From: Pseudanabaena minima
GTDB taxonomy: Bacteria; Cyanobacteriota; Cyanobacteriia; Pseudanabaenales; Pseudanabaenaceae
Reading direction: 5' to 3'
NCBI RefSeq assembly: GCF_051131155.1
Contig: NZ_CP159508.1
Location: 5,270,001-5,334,000 of the forward strand
Length of the DNA: 64,000 bases
The translations under genes were made by a program, and so were the position numbers. Positions 48,715-57,615 of the stretch are shown one piece after another; the first letter of the stretch is position 1; each line of letters opens with the position of its first letter. The notes under the pieces were generated by a model. It was not told where the DNA came from. It did not search any database and saw only the letters and a program-made list of their open reading frames with translations.

Positions 48715-49923
48715 AGACGGTCAAAGATAAATTGACGGGTAAGATAAAGGCATAGGAAAAGAGTAAGGAAAAATCTATGCCAGCAAAACGATACAAAGTG
48801 AAGTTAAGCGAAGAAGAAAGACAAAAGCTAGAACAAATCACCAAAAATGGCAAATCAGCAGCAGCCAAAATTAATCATGCTCATATTTTGCTAAAAGTCG
48901 ATGAGAATCAAGAGGAAGGAGGATGGAAAGAGCAATCGATTAGTGACATTTTTAACATCAGCATCAGAACAATTGAACGAGTGAGGCAAAGATTTGTCGA
49001 AGAGGGATTATACAATGCACTCGTACCCCGTCCACGGCATACATTGAAACTGAAAAAACTAGACGGAGAAACAGAAGCACATTTGATAGCTATAGCTTGC
49101 AGTAGTCCACCAGAAGGTCGTAGTCGTTGGACATTAAGATTATTAGCTGACCAAATTGTCACTAAGGGATATGTCGAGAGTATTTCCCATGAAAGTGTGA
49201 GACAGGTGCTAAAAAAAACGAACTTAAGCCTTGGTTAAATGCATCATGGGTGATACCTCCTGAAGCTAATGCCGAGTTTGTTTGCCAGATGGAAGAGATT
49301 CTCGAATTGTACACTCGTCCTTATGCCCCTGATTATCCCTTAGTTTGCCTTGATGAAAGCTCTAAGCAATTAATTTCTGAAGTCAGACCACCTATACCCG
49401 CATCAACAGGACAAGTCGAACGCTATGACTATGAATATCAACGCGAAGGCGTTTGTAATTTGTTTATGATGTTTGAGCCTTTAGTTGGATGTCGGCATGT
49501 GGTCGTGACTGACCATCGTACCCAAATTGATTATGCTCACCAAATCAAATATTTGGTTGACCAACGTTATCCCCATGCCATCAAGATTCGGCTGGCTCAA
49601 GACAATCTAAATACTCACGTTAAAGCATCTCTTTACAAGGCTTTTTTGCCTTCTGAAGCCAGAAGAATTCTGGACAAAATCGAATTTCACTACACGCCTA
49701 AACATGGTAGTTGGCTAAACATGGCTGAAATTGAGTTGAGTGTTTTAAATCGGCAATGTCTCGACCGTCGTATTCCTGATAAACAGCTTTTGATTCAGGA
49801 AATCTCAGCTTGGCAAAATTGCAGAAATTCTCTCTCTTGTAAAGTTAACTGGCAATTTACTACTGCTGATGCTCGAATTAAATTGCATCGCCTCTATCCG
49901 TCAATAATTACTTCACTGTCTAC
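48713..49923 (+). mobile_element. IS630-family insertion sequence
   Basis: Inverted ends GTAGACGGTCAAAGATAAAT and (reversed) GTAGACAGTGAAGTAATTAT, both followed by TTGACGG, bound a 1211-bp element. TA dinucleotides at 48711-48712 and 49924-49925 fit the TA target duplication of the IS630/Tc1 superfamily. It carries a transposase split by a frameshift over an A8 run. Confidence 0.85.
48777..49238 (+). CDS. IS630 transposase, frame 1 (helix-turn-helix part)
   Basis: A 153-residue N-terminal part with KRYKVKLSEEERQKLEQITK and an HTH (SISDIFNISIRTIERVRQRF). At 49211-49218 an A8 run lies in the frame CTA-AAA-AAA-ACG, giving A-AAA-AAA for a -1 slip. Slipping continues into KNELKPWLNASWVIPPEANA in the next frame, the expected continuation for the family. 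Without slippage the product ends at 49238. Confidence 0.85.
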   Translation: MPAKRYKVKLSEEERQKLEQITKNGKSAAAKINHAHILLKVDENQEEGGWKEQSISDIFNISIRTIERVRQRFVEEGLYNALVPRPRHTLKLKKLDGETEAHLIAIACSSPPEGRSRWTLRLLADQIVTKGYVESISHESVRQVLKKTNLSLG

Positions 49924-50014
49924 TAGGGCTAGCAATAAAAATGCACCAATGTTAATGCAAAATCTTAAAAAAGTGTGTCTACGCATCTTGGATAATAAAA
50001 GTCTGCAAATTTAG
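49217..50014 (+). CDS. IS630 transposase, frame 2 (DDE catalytic part), reads out of the element
   Basis: After the slip the frame encodes the RNase H-fold domain with the catalytic acids in LVCLDESS, RLAQDNLNTH and GSWLNMAEIEL, so the DDE triad is intact. The frame has no stop inside the element: it crosses the right inverted repeat (SIITSLST) and ends 90 bp beyond, at 50014, adding about 30 residues from the host flank. A GTG at 49250 could alternatively start an independent product. Confidence 0.83.
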   Translation, partial: NELKPWLNASWVIPPEANAEFVCQMEEILELYTRPYAPDYPLVCLDESSKQLISEVRPPIPASTGQVERYDYEYQREGVCNLFMMFEPLVGCRHVVVTDHRTQIDYAHQIKYLVDQRYPHAIKIRLAQDNLNTHVKASLYKAFLPSEARRILDKIEFHYTPKHGSWLNMAEIELSVLNRQCLDRRIPDKQLLIQEISAWQNCRNSLSCKVNWQFTTADARIKLHRLYPSIITSLSTRASNKNAPMLMQNLKKVCLRILDNKSLQI

Positions 50015-50244
50015 TTCGCACATCTTTTTGCAAATCGTTGAGGGAATATTCAAGTGAATCATGTAACATCAGAAAGATAGTGCGATCGCTTACCAAAAGC
50101 TTTTTTACTGTAGAAAAAACAATTTTTTGCCGAATAAAACCCAGATTTGAGTTTTAATTTTGATTTTCTAAAGTTTCATAACGCTTCAGGAAATTAGTAT
50201 AAGTGAAAAATTATAAATACGATATTGATTAGAAACGTTAAAAG
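49926..50244. other. Gap between the IS630 element and the desaturase gene
   Basis: Apart from the transposase read-through tail, a 34-residue minus-strand frame (49965-50069) has no ribosome-binding site and no recognised homology; it may be the cut-off start of a gene disrupted by the element. The remaining AT-rich stretch should hold the desaturase promoter. Confidence 0.4.
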
Positions 50245-51363
50245 ATGCAAGAGCGAAACGGATCTCAACAGTTTGTGATTAGCCCAGAGCAAGAACCAGC
50301 TAAGAAACTAAAATTTGCCAAGAATAGTGGATTTCAGACTGAACTGAGAAGGCGGGTTGACAAACTTTTTCAAAGTAGTGATCTTAGAGAACGTGATTGT
50401 TCACAGATGTACATGAAGACTGCGATTTTGCTGTTTAGCTTAATCGGGTTGTATACTGCCTTAGTTTTCTTTGCCCAGACATGGTGGCAAGTAGTCCCCC
50501 TCTGTATAGCCCTTGGGGTCATCACCGCAGGAATTGGTTTTAGTATTCAGCACGATGGCGCACACCATGCTTATTCAAATATTGCGTGGGTAAATAAGCT
50601 CATGTCAATGAGTTTAGATTTAATTGGTGGAAGTTCCTATATTTGGCATTGGAAACATGATGTCCTGCATCATACCTACACTAATATTGCTGGCTATGAT
50701 ATGGATCTAGAAGTAGGAATCTTTGGGAGGCTTTCTCCTTCCCATGCAAGACTGACCTTTCATCGGTGGCAGCATTATTATCTTTGGCTGTTGTACGGTC
50801 TGTTAGCGATCAAGTGGCATTTTTATGACGATTTTTATTGCCTGATCACTGGCAAAATCGGCGATCGCACTTATCCTCGTCCTACCAAAGGCAATCTTGC
50901 AATTTTCTTTGGTGGCAAGCTCACTTTCTTCGCACTTGCCTTTGCTATTCCTTTACTATTTCACTCAGTATGGGAAGTTTTGGCTAGTTATACCTTAGTT
51001 GCCGTAACTTTGGGCATCGTACTTAGTGTGGTATTTCAACTAGCCCATGTAGTTGAAGAAGCAAATTTCCCACTTCCTGTGCAAGAAGTGAACGTCATTG
51101 AGAATGATTGGGCGATCCATCAAATTGAAACAACGGTGAATTTCTCTCGTAATAATCCCTTTGTGACATGGCTAATTGGTGGCTTAAATTTCCAAGTCGA
51201 GCATCATTTATTCCCGAATATTTGTCATGTTAATTATCCTGAGATTTCCAAAGTAGTTGAGCAGACATGTCTAGAGTTTGGCGTGAGATACAACTATCAC
51301 AATTCTTTCTGGGCAGGTTGTATCTCGCACTTCCATTGGTTGCGCCGCATGGGAAGCATATAA
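50245..51363 (+). CDS. desD: Acyl-lipid fatty acid desaturase, Δ6 (front-end) type
   Basis: A 372-residue membrane di-iron enzyme. Histidine boxes: HDGAHH (103-108), HDVLHH (138-143) and QVEHHLFPNICHVNYPEI near the C-terminus. Gln in place of the first His of box 3 is the mark of front-end desaturases such as Synechocystis DesD. No cytochrome b5 domain is fused, as in other cyanobacterial DesD proteins. It should add a Δ6 double bond to C18 acyl chains of membrane glycolipids, often raised at low temperature. Symbol inferred from motif likeness only. Confidence 0.82.
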   Translation: MQERNGSQQFVISPEQEPAKKLKFAKNSGFQTELRRRVDKLFQSSDLRERDCSQMYMKTAILLFSLIGLYTALVFFAQTWWQVVPLCIALGVITAGIGFSIQHDGAHHAYSNIAWVNKLMSMSLDLIGGSSYIWHWKHDVLHHTYTNIAGYDMDLEVGIFGRLSPSHARLTFHRWQHYYLWLLYGLLAIKWHFYDDFYCLITGKIGDRTYPRPTKGNLAIFFGGKLTFFALAFAIPLLFHSVWEVLASYTLVAVTLGIVLSVVFQLAHVVEEANFPLPVQEVNVIENDWAIHQIETTVNFSRNNPFVTWLIGGLNFQVEHHLFPNICHVNYPEISKVVEQTCLEFGVRYNYHNSFWAGCISHFHWLRRMGSI

Positions 51364-51390
51364 AAAACGAGCGCCTAGCGCTCGTTTTTT
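51362..51390 (+). terminator. Terminator of the desaturase gene
   Basis: AAAAAACGAGCGC/GCGCTCGTTTTTT, loop CTA, directly after the stop. Confidence 0.85.
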
Positions 51391-51401
51391 ATATGCCAGT
51401 T

Positions 51402-52565
51402 CTTAGTACAGGACAAAAAGTTGCAAAAGTAGAGAGGAAGGGGTTTTATAAAAGATAACCACATCACTCATAAAACCCCTATGGAAGAGATTAACCTATT
51501 CCGCGAAAAATTGCAGCAACATCTGCAATGGAATGCAGCAAGACTAGCCTTTGTGTCCATATTTTTAATCGCGCTAATGCGAGTAAAGACAGTAAATCTA
51601 GCGGAAATTGCCACAGGATTTAGCGGCAAAGCCAAAGTCGAATCACACTATAAGAGATTACAGAGGTTTTTTCGAGACTTTGAGGTGGACTATGAAAGTA
51701 TCGCCCTCATGGTTGTAAAAGTAATGAAAATACCTGAACCATGGATAATTTCCATAGACCGCACCGATTGGAAATTCGGTAAGACAGTGTTTAATGTGTT
51801 GACATTAGGGGTAGTGCATCATGGTGTCGCATTCCCCTTGGTATGGATAATGCTGGATAAAAAAGGTAATTCAAACACTCGTGAACGCTGCGAATTGTGG
51901 AATCGATTTCTAGAAATATTTGGAGCCTGCAAAATCGACTTTTTGTCCGCAGACCGAGAGTTTGTGGGTGGTCACTGAGCCTGCCGAAGTGTGAAGAATG
52001 GCTTGACTATTTGTTGTGTGACCCATGTACCCCATTTAGAATCCGCATTCGTAAAAACACCTTGCTCAGTGATGGGCAAAAAGAACTGCGAGCTGACGTT
52101 TGTTTTCAAGATCTCCAAATTGGTCAATCGAAAGTGTTGTCCAAACCGAGAAAAGTGTGGAACCATTGGCTTCGTATAGCCGCTATGCGTCTGGAAGGTG
52201 GCGATTTGTTAATTGTTGCTACAGCTCATGACCCTGATACTGCTATTTCTGACTATGCCAAGCGTTGGGCTATTGAGACTCTGTTCGGTTGTTTTAAAAC
52301 CCGTGGCTTTTGTTTGGAGTCCACTCATCTTCAAGATTCGGAGCGCCTCTCTAAACTAATTGCTTTGCTTACTCTGGCTTTATGTTGGGCTTTTTCTTCT
52401 GGGCTTTGGCTAGCTCAACTACATCCCCTCAAGCCTAAAAAACACGGTCGTCTACCTAAAAGCATTTTTCGTCTTGGTTTTGATTTCCTTCGTCCCATCG
52501 TCTTTGACATTCACCTCAATTCCGAAGCCTTCTTTAACTCGGTTAAATTTTTGTCCTGTACTTAG
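51402..52565 (+). mobile_element. IS4-family insertion sequence with 9-bp target duplication
   Basis: The ends CTTAGTACAGGACAAAAA and (reversed) CTAAGTACAGGACAAAAA are inverted repeats with one mismatch. ATGCCAGTT stands immediately outside both ends (51393-51401 and 52566-52574), a target-site duplication. The 1164-bp element sits between two hairpins. Its transposase is broken by a small insertion. Confidence 0.87.
51481..52565 (+). pseudogene. IS4-family transposase, frameshifted
   Basis: Two frames make one transposase of about 353 residues: 51481-51969 and 51993-52565. DDE residues are in ISIDRTDWKFG, SADREF and the Y-x2-R-x3-E-x6-K signature YAKRWAIETLFGCFK. Between EFVG and EEWLDYLL lie 23 extra bases (51970-51992) containing TCACTGAGCCTGCCGAAGTG, which shift the frame and bring in a stop at 51976. 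The TAG stop is formed by the element's end. The copy should be inactive by itself but could be mobilised in trans. Confidence 0.85.
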
Positions 52566-52572
52566 ATGCCAG

Positions 52573-52612
52573 TTTTAAGAGAGTGCGTCCCGAAGGGACG
52601 CACTCTCTTAAA
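52573..52612. terminator. Hairpin separated from its neighbour by the IS4 element
   Basis: TTTTAAGAGAGTGCGTCCC pairs with GGGACGCACTCTCTTAAAA around GAA, 19 bp; it starts in the right target duplication and lies just downstream of the small gene at 52626. Confidence 0.8.
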
Positions 52613-52625
52613 ATATTTGGAGTTA

Positions 52626-52847
52626 TTAATAACTATCAGTTTTACTAACAGTCGTATTAATTAGTTGTTGATTTGCTTGGTTGAGACGATCAGCGATCGC
52701 TTCTCGAACATCACGATTTACATGAGTATCAGCAAGAACTTCCTGCGCCATTTCTCGATATTCGGCACTAGTGGTGAGATCCACTTGATCGAGTTGGTTG
52801 AGGTTTTCATAGACAGTCTCAGGAGAAACCAACACATTACTTTCCAT
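52626..52847 (-). CDS. Small hypothetical protein
   Basis: A 73-residue hydrophilic helical protein (MESNVLVSPETVYENLNQLD...) with AAGGAATG ribosome-binding site before the ATG. No family is recognised. It is in the same direction as gltD upstream (58 bp away), so it may share the gltD transcript, and a hairpin follows the stop. Confidence 0.6.
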   Translation of the reverse strand: MESNVLVSPETVYENLNQLDQVDLTTSAEYREMAQEVLADTHVNRDVREAIADRLNQANQQLINTTVSKTDSY

Positions 52848-52905
52848 AATTCATTCCTTACGTTATGACAGGCAAGGGGCTTAAGACCCTTGTTAATAGA
52901 TTGAT

Positions 52906-54390
52906 TTAGGGTAAATCTGTATCACCCATAAGATAGCGATCGCATTCACGGGCAGCACCACGACCTTCGTTAATCGCCCAGACGATTAGGCTTTGCCCAC
53001 GTCGACAATCTCCTGCGGCAAAAACGCTAGGTAGACTAGTAGTAAATTGACCATGATTCGCTTTGACATTACTACGAGGATCGCGTTCCACTCCTAGAGA
53101 ATCCAGCAAAGGTTGTTCTGGACCTAGGAAACCCATCGCCAGCAACACAATCTGAGCAGGAATTACCTTTTCAGTACCAGCTACTTGCTTGGGAATGAAC
53201 TGCCCCTTATCATTGCGTTCCCATTGTACTTGCACAGTGTGAACAGCTTTGACCTGACCGTTTTCATCTCCCTCGATCTTAGTCGCAGTCGTGATATAAG
53301 CTCTAGGATCGTCACCAAACTTTGCACTCGCTTCTTCCTGTCCGTAGTCCATCTTGTAGACTTTCGGCCATTCGGGCCAAGGGTTATCCTTAGCACGGGT
53401 GGTTGGAGGCTTAGGCATGATTTCTAACTGGACAACACTATTGCAGCCATGACGAATTGATGTGCCTACACAGTCCGTACCTGTGTCACCACCACCGATA
53501 ATCACCACATCTTTACCCTGTGCAGAGATAAAGTCATCACCTGGCTTACCATTGAGAACTGCCTTAGTATTCGCAGTGAGGAATTCCATTGCAAAATGAA
53601 TACCTTTAAGCTCGCGCCCTTCGATACTCAAATCACGGGGCTTGGTTGCGCCCGTACAAAGTACAACCGCATCAAATTCCTTGAGCAAATCTTCCGCAGG
53701 GAGATCCTTACCAATTTCCGTATTGCAAACAAATTTCACCCCTTCTTGCTCAAGGATACCTAAGCGGCGCAATACCACTTTTTGCTTGTCCAACTTCATG
53801 TTGGGAATGCCATACATTAACAAACCACCTGGGCGATCGGCGCGTTCATAAACCGTAACCCAATGCCCTGCTTTGTTTAGCTGCGCTGCTGCACTCAATC
53901 CTGCGGGTCCTGAACCAATCACTGCAACTTTTTTGCCAGTACGTTTAGCAGGAGGTTCGGGGACAATCCAACCTTCTTCCCAACCTTTATCGATGATGGA
54001 GTACTCAATATTCTTAATGGTTACAGGTGGATTGGTAATCCCCAACACACAGGAACCTTCACAGGGAGCAGGGCAAACCCGACCCGTAAATTCGGGGAAA
54101 TTGTTGGTTTTATGGAGACGATCTAGGGCTTCGCGCCAAAGTCCCCGATAAACTAAGTCATTCCATTCGGGAATCAGGTTATTGACTGGGCAGCCGCTAG
54201 CCATGCCACTGATCAGGTTGCCTGTATGACAAAATGGTGTACCACAGTCCATACATCGAGCGCCCTGTGTGCGGAGATTTTCATCGGGCATATGGACATG
54301 AAATTCATCCCAATTTTTGATGCGATCGCTTGGTGCTATTTCCGTCGGTGCTTCGCGAAGGTACTCAATAAATCCTGTCGGTTTTCCCAT
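52906..54390 (-). CDS. gltD: Glutamate synthase small subunit (NADPH-type)
   Basis: A 494-residue flavoprotein. N-terminal Cys cluster for [4Fe-4S] centres (RCMDCGTPFC, SGCPVNNLIPEW, CPAPCEGSCVLG), FAD-binding VAVIGSGPAGLSAAAQL (about residue 150) and NAD(P)H-binding VVIIGGGDTGTDCVG (about 290), ending GAARECDRYL. It passes NADPH electrons to the large subunit GltB for glutamate synthesis from glutamine and 2-oxoglutarate. GltB is not in the window, which is usual for cyanobacteria. No NtcA box was seen in the short upstream region. Confidence 0.94.
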   Translation of the reverse strand: MGKPTGFIEYLREAPTEIAPSDRIKNWDEFHVHMPDENLRTQGARCMDCGTPFCHTGNLISGMASGCPVNNLIPEWNDLVYRGLWREALDRLHKTNNFPEFTGRVCPAPCEGSCVLGITNPPVTIKNIEYSIIDKGWEEGWIVPEPPAKRTGKKVAVIGSGPAGLSAAAQLNKAGHWVTVYERADRPGGLLMYGIPNMKLDKQKVVLRRLGILEQEGVKFVCNTEIGKDLPAEDLLKEFDAVVLCTGATKPRDLSIEGRELKGIHFAMEFLTANTKAVLNGKPGDDFISAQGKDVVIIGGGDTGTDCVGTSIRHGCNSVVQLEIMPKPPTTRAKDNPWPEWPKVYKMDYGQEEASAKFGDDPRAYITTATKIEGDENGQVKAVHTVQVQWERNDKGQFIPKQVAGTEKVIPAQIVLLAMGFLGPEQPLLDSLGVERDPRSNVKANHGQFTTSLPSVFAAGDCRRGQSLIVWAINEGRGAARECDRYLMGDTDLP

Positions 54391-54437
54391 TGCTTTTCGT
54401 TTCTATGTTTTGATGAGTCAGCATTTCTGAAATTATG

Positions 54438-54490
54438 AAACCAATTTTAGGATTTCCGCGCCTTATGCGCGGAAATCCTAAAATTGGTTT
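54438..54490. repeat. Palindrome with 23-bp stem upstream of gltD
   Basis: AAACCAATTTTAGGATTTCC... (54438-54460) pairs perfectly with 54468-54490 around CCTTATG. It is the first of three palindromes filling the gene-free gap 54391-54883. Confidence 0.75.
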
Positions 54491-54658
54491 TGATAAGTAA
54501 GCTATTTGCTATTTGACTAATAGCCCATAAAGTATTTTTAAACTGCTTAACTTGTTCTAAGCATATTTTACGGTTTTCCTTAATATTAGTTAACGTTGCC
54601 ACCTGATAATAACGAAAAAGTCGTTGGAGATTGACTCCGATTTGAGAAACAGTGCCAC

Positions 54659-54713
54659 AAAACCCAAAGGAAAGATGGCGGCGGTTTGCGCTGCCATCTT
54701 TCCTTTGGGTTTT
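54659..54713. repeat. Palindrome with 21-bp stem
   Basis: AAAACCCAAAGGAAAGATGG(C) pairs with 54693-54713. The AAAACCC/GGGTTTT ends are shared with the family A shell. Confidence 0.75.
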
Positions 54714-54719
54714 GATATA

Positions 54720-54841
54720 TATACAGCTATCTGCCGCCATTCTTGTTAGGACATAAAACCCAAATAGTGTGAGGCGGCGCTTCGCGCCGCCTCACACTAT
54801 TTGGGTTTTGAATTGTCCTGATACAGGTGGCTATAGCTATA
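54720..54841. repeat. Palindromic element, family A copy 4
   Basis: TATACAGCTATCTGCCGCCA at the left and GGTGGCTATAGCTATA at the right; shell TTGTTAGGACATAAAACCC and GGGTTTTGAATTGTCC; core arms CAAATAGTGTGAGGCGGCGC. The core is identical to that of copy 5 at 55570, 800 bp away. Confidence 0.85.
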
Positions 54842-54883
54842 CAAGATTTTCGTTAATTGTATTTTGGTTATATTATTGGTTTT

Positions 54884-55564
54884 ATGATTACCCCACTCAA
54901 ACGTAAAAATTTTGATGAGCTTATTCCTGCTGTCCCTACCTCAGAGCAGTATCAATACTATTGGGGCAATGGTCAGAGTGTATTTCGTCGCGTTGCCATT
55001 TCGATCGCTTGTGTAATTGTATTCACAATCCTCTATAACCGTGTTCACGAAAACAATCCTAGTAGCTTCGCGGCTTTAGTCATGTTTGTTTGTGCAGCTT
55101 TGGGAGGATTGTATTGGATGTTAGAGCCAGTCGCACTAGCTAGCATTCGTAATGCCAAGTTGCGCCGCTTTGCCTATTGTGGTTTTTGGCAGGCGGAAGT
55201 GTTGGATGTGTATGTCTCTCAGGAAGTACTTGCTCGTGCTGAAAAAGTGGACTCGCGTGGACGCATGGATGTTAGTTATGATGCGGAAAGTTTTTTGAAT
55301 ATTGAGCTTGGTGATGAGACGGAGTTTGTAACAACTCTACGCTTACCGATGAAGCGCGAACTAAAGCGGATTCGTCCTGAGCAGACGGTATACATGTTGC
55401 TATTTTCTAACGATCGCCGCTTTGGTCGGGTTAGCCGCATTACTTCTGATGCCTATATTCCCCAATACAATCTCTGGGTGGGAGATTATCCTTATTTGCG
55501 TCGTGACACTTTTGTAGATCTGACTAAATATATGGTTAAGCGATCGCAGAAAGTAACTAGCTAA
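54884..55564 (+). CDS. Conserved cyanobacterial membrane protein of unknown function
   Basis: 226 residues from ATG 54884 (MITPLKRKNFDELIPAVPTS). Two helices near 38-55 and 63-83, then a soluble domain of about 140 residues with AYCGFWQAEVLDVYVSQEVL and YIPQYNLWVGDYPYLRRD. I recall similar proteins in other cyanobacteria, sometimes mislabelled phosphate permease; I see nothing to support transport. A TTG at 54857 could extend it by 9 residues. Confidence 0.68.
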   Translation: MITPLKRKNFDELIPAVPTSEQYQYYWGNGQSVFRRVAISIACVIVFTILYNRVHENNPSSFAALVMFVCAALGGLYWMLEPVALASIRNAKLRRFAYCGFWQAEVLDVYVSQEVLARAEKVDSRGRMDVSYDAESFLNIELGDETEFVTTLRLPMKRELKRIRPEQTVYMLLFSNDRRFGRVSRITSDAYIPQYNLWVGDYPYLRRDTFVDLTKYMVKRSQKVTS

Positions 55565-55569
55565 ATTGC

Positions 55570-55656
55570 GAAACCCAAATAGTGTGAGGCGGCGCTTCGC
55601 GCCGCCTCACACTATTTGGGTTTTGATTTGTCCTGATACAGATGGCTATAGCTATA
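55570..55656. repeat. Palindromic element, family A copy 5, filling a convergent gap
   Basis: The core and right half match copy 4 almost exactly (ends GATGGCTATAGCTATA); the left shell is lost. It lies between stop codons at 55564 and 55659 with 5 and 2 bases to spare, so it is the likely bidirectional terminator. Confidence 0.82.
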
Positions 55657-55658
55657 CT

Positions 55659-56123
55659 TTAAAATTGTTGTTGAAAAAGTAATGGGGCATTGACCCGAAA
55701 CGGCTCTGCACCTAGGGATTTTGGATCGATGCGCCAGCGTTCTTCTATGGTGCTGTACTCGGCAATCTTCTGATCGCGACGATTGTGCAACATGACATTA
55801 AAATTTTGCTTTTGGGCTTCAGTGCCTAGCTTAAACAGAAAACTAAACCGCTGCAAATAATCAGATGCTGTCCATCTAGTTGTATTGATCGTGACGATCG
55901 CCTGTTTAGCTTCAGCATCGATCTCAATATTTTCCACCCAACCTTCTTGCAGTCGTTGAGTTTTCCACCAGAGACTTGGCTCGACAGGAGTTTGAGGTAT
56001 GGTGATTGCCTCCTGTGCTGAGGCATGACTTACGATCGCCAATGGGGCGATCGCGCCAATACTTAGCGCTAACAAAACATGATTAACTACTAATTTTAAT
56101 TTGTCAGTCATCCTAAACCTCAT
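55659..56123 (-). CDS. Secreted hypothetical protein
   Basis: A 154-residue protein with signal peptide about 1-36 (VNHVLLALSIGAIAPLAIVSHASA). The mature part contains PSLWWKTQRLQEGWVENIEI and TTRWTASDYLQRFSFLFKLG, conserved-looking but unrecognised. No lipobox. It diverges from hisH. Confidence 0.6.
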   Translation of the reverse strand: MRFRMTDKLKLVVNHVLLALSIGAIAPLAIVSHASAQEAITIPQTPVEPSLWWKTQRLQEGWVENIEIDAEAKQAIVTINTTRWTASDYLQRFSFLFKLGTEAQKQNFNVMLHNRRDQKIAEYSTIEERWRIDPKSLGAEPFRVNAPLLFQQQF

Positions 56124-56220
56124 AGTGTATTTTTCAGGACTTGAGCCATTATAATCGCTTTAGAAAGCGCAAAGGAGCTTAAAGTTCCCCATTGCAAGAC
56201 TATCAAGCAGGAGTAACATC

Positions 56221-56844
56221 ATGCCAGTTGTGGCAGTGATTGACTACGATATGGGCAACTTACACTCAGCCTGCAAAGGGCTAGAGATGGCAGGAGCCAC
56301 CCCTATAGTGACCAATGATCCGCACAGGTTAGCCGCCGCCGATGGGATTGTTTTACCAGGTGTTGGTTCATTTGATCCCGCAATGCAAAAATTACGGGCG
56401 ACAAAGCTAGAACAACCGATTCATGAAGCGATCGCATCAGGCAAACCATTCTTAGGAATCTGTTTGGGGATGCAGATTCTATTTGAGAGCAGTGAAGAGG
56501 GTCAAGAATCTGGCTTAGGCATTATCAAGGGACAGGTTAAGAGATTTAGCAATGAGCCAAACTTGACGATTCCGCACATGGGCTGGAACCAGCTAGAACT
56601 AAAACAAGCTAATTGTCCGCTTTGGCAAGACTTGGGTGCTAGTCCTTGGATGTATTTTGTGCATTCCTACTACACTGCACCTATTGATGACTCAGTAACC
56701 GCAGCAACCACAACCCACGGTAGTCAGACAGTGACTGTGGCGATCTCCAAAGATAATCTGATGGCTGTACAATTTCATCCCGAAAAATCATCCAATGACG
56801 GGATACATTTGCTATCAAATTTCGTCAGAATGATCAGTGCGTAG
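56221..56844 (+). CDS. hisH: Imidazole glycerol phosphate synthase subunit HisH
   Basis: A 207-residue class I glutamine amidotransferase. The catalytic triad is Cys81 (FLGICLGMQIL), His186 and Glu188 (VQFHPEKS); the oxyanion strand PGVGSFDPAM is present. It supplies ammonia to HisF in histidine synthesis. It starts at ATG 56221 with AGGAGTAAC upstream. HisF is elsewhere, as usual in cyanobacteria. Confidence 0.95.
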   Translation: MPVVAVIDYDMGNLHSACKGLEMAGATPIVTNDPHRLAAADGIVLPGVGSFDPAMQKLRATKLEQPIHEAIASGKPFLGICLGMQILFESSEEGQESGLGIIKGQVKRFSNEPNLTIPHMGWNQLELKQANCPLWQDLGASPWMYFVHSYYTAPIDDSVTAATTTHGSQTVTVAISKDNLMAVQFHPEKSSNDGIHLLSNFVRMISA

Positions 56845-56870
56845 CATAATAGTAGAGTCTTGAGAGATTT

Positions 56871-57398
56871 ATGAAGATCCAAATGATCAAAAAACTGGGT
56901 ATTGTTTCTTGTCTGGCTGTAGCTTGTGCTGTGGTTTCGCCATCTGTAGTTCGCGCCCAATCCAATGCAGGATTTATTTTATTTGGCGGGATCAAGGATA
57001 GCGCACTTGACTATTGCCTTGACAGTGGCAGCAGTGGTCGTAATGATCGATACTATCTAGAAGTAAAACCACAAAAATTTAAAGTTTCCGAAGTAATCAT
57101 TACCTATCCTGATCATTTTACTGGTAGCTTCGATACGTCAGACATCAAACTGCGTGTAACAGATCAATGCCGTGGTGGCAAAGATTTGGAAATTGAATCA
57201 GTAACTTGGGATAAAGAAACTCGTCGCATCACAATCATTCCCAAAGAATCAATTCCTTCCAAAACAGCCTTACGAGCTGTGCTATCTAATGTAAGAAATC
57301 CTGACTACAGTGGTTTCTATCAGTTTGATGGCAGAGTTATGCGCGCTGATGTACCAGTCCCTGTCTATGTTGGCTCATGGGTAATTACCCTTGACTAA
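56871..57398 (+). CDS. DUF2808 family secreted protein
   Basis: A 175-residue protein with signal peptide (LGIVSCLAVACAVVSPSVVRAQ). The mature domain has DYCLDSGSSGRNDRYYLEVK, VSEVIITYPDHFTGSFDTSD and VYVGSWVITLD, the pattern of DUF2808, a cyanobacterial family of unknown role. A TTGAGAGATTT leader separates it from hisH by only 26 bp, so it may be read from the hisH transcript. Confidence 0.85.
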   Translation: MKIQMIKKLGIVSCLAVACAVVSPSVVRAQSNAGFILFGGIKDSALDYCLDSGSSGRNDRYYLEVKPQKFKVSEVIITYPDHFTGSFDTSDIKLRVTDQCRGGKDLEIESVTWDKETRRITIIPKESIPSKTALRAVLSNVRNPDYSGFYQFDGRVMRADVPVPVYVGSWVITLD

Positions 57399-57402
57399 TA
57401 CC

Positions 57403-57565
57403 AATTTACGAAAGTGTGATAATACTTTTGTGGATTAAAAGCCAAACCCAGTAAGGGTTTTATACCAAAGCACAAAATGACTATGCCATTTTGTGCTTTG
57501 GTATAAAACTATAAAAGTTTACTAATAAGCTAAAGAAAAGAGGAGGGCGCTAAGCACCCTCCTCT
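57403..57565. repeat. Three hairpins downstream of the DUF2808 gene
   Basis: An imperfect family D core (57403-57435), then CCCAGTAAGGG with a long hairpin TTTTATACCAAAGCACAAAA... (57458-57507), then AGAGGAGGGCGC/GCACCCTCCTCT (57539-57565), which probably ends the transcript. Confidence 0.7.
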
Positions 57566-57615
57566 ATTTTCTGATTTTATTGATATAGTTTCTCAGACAT
57601 TGTGCAACTTCAAGT

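Noticed and set aside
49965..50069. A 34-residue minus-strand frame beside the IS630 element
   Set aside because: It has no ribosome-binding site and no family likeness; at best a remnant of a disrupted gene, so it is mentioned only in the gap description.
54447..54740. A 97-residue minus-strand reading frame
   Set aside because: Both ends are made of palindromic repeat arms (54438-54490 and 54659-54713), there is no ribosome-binding site and no recognisable domain.
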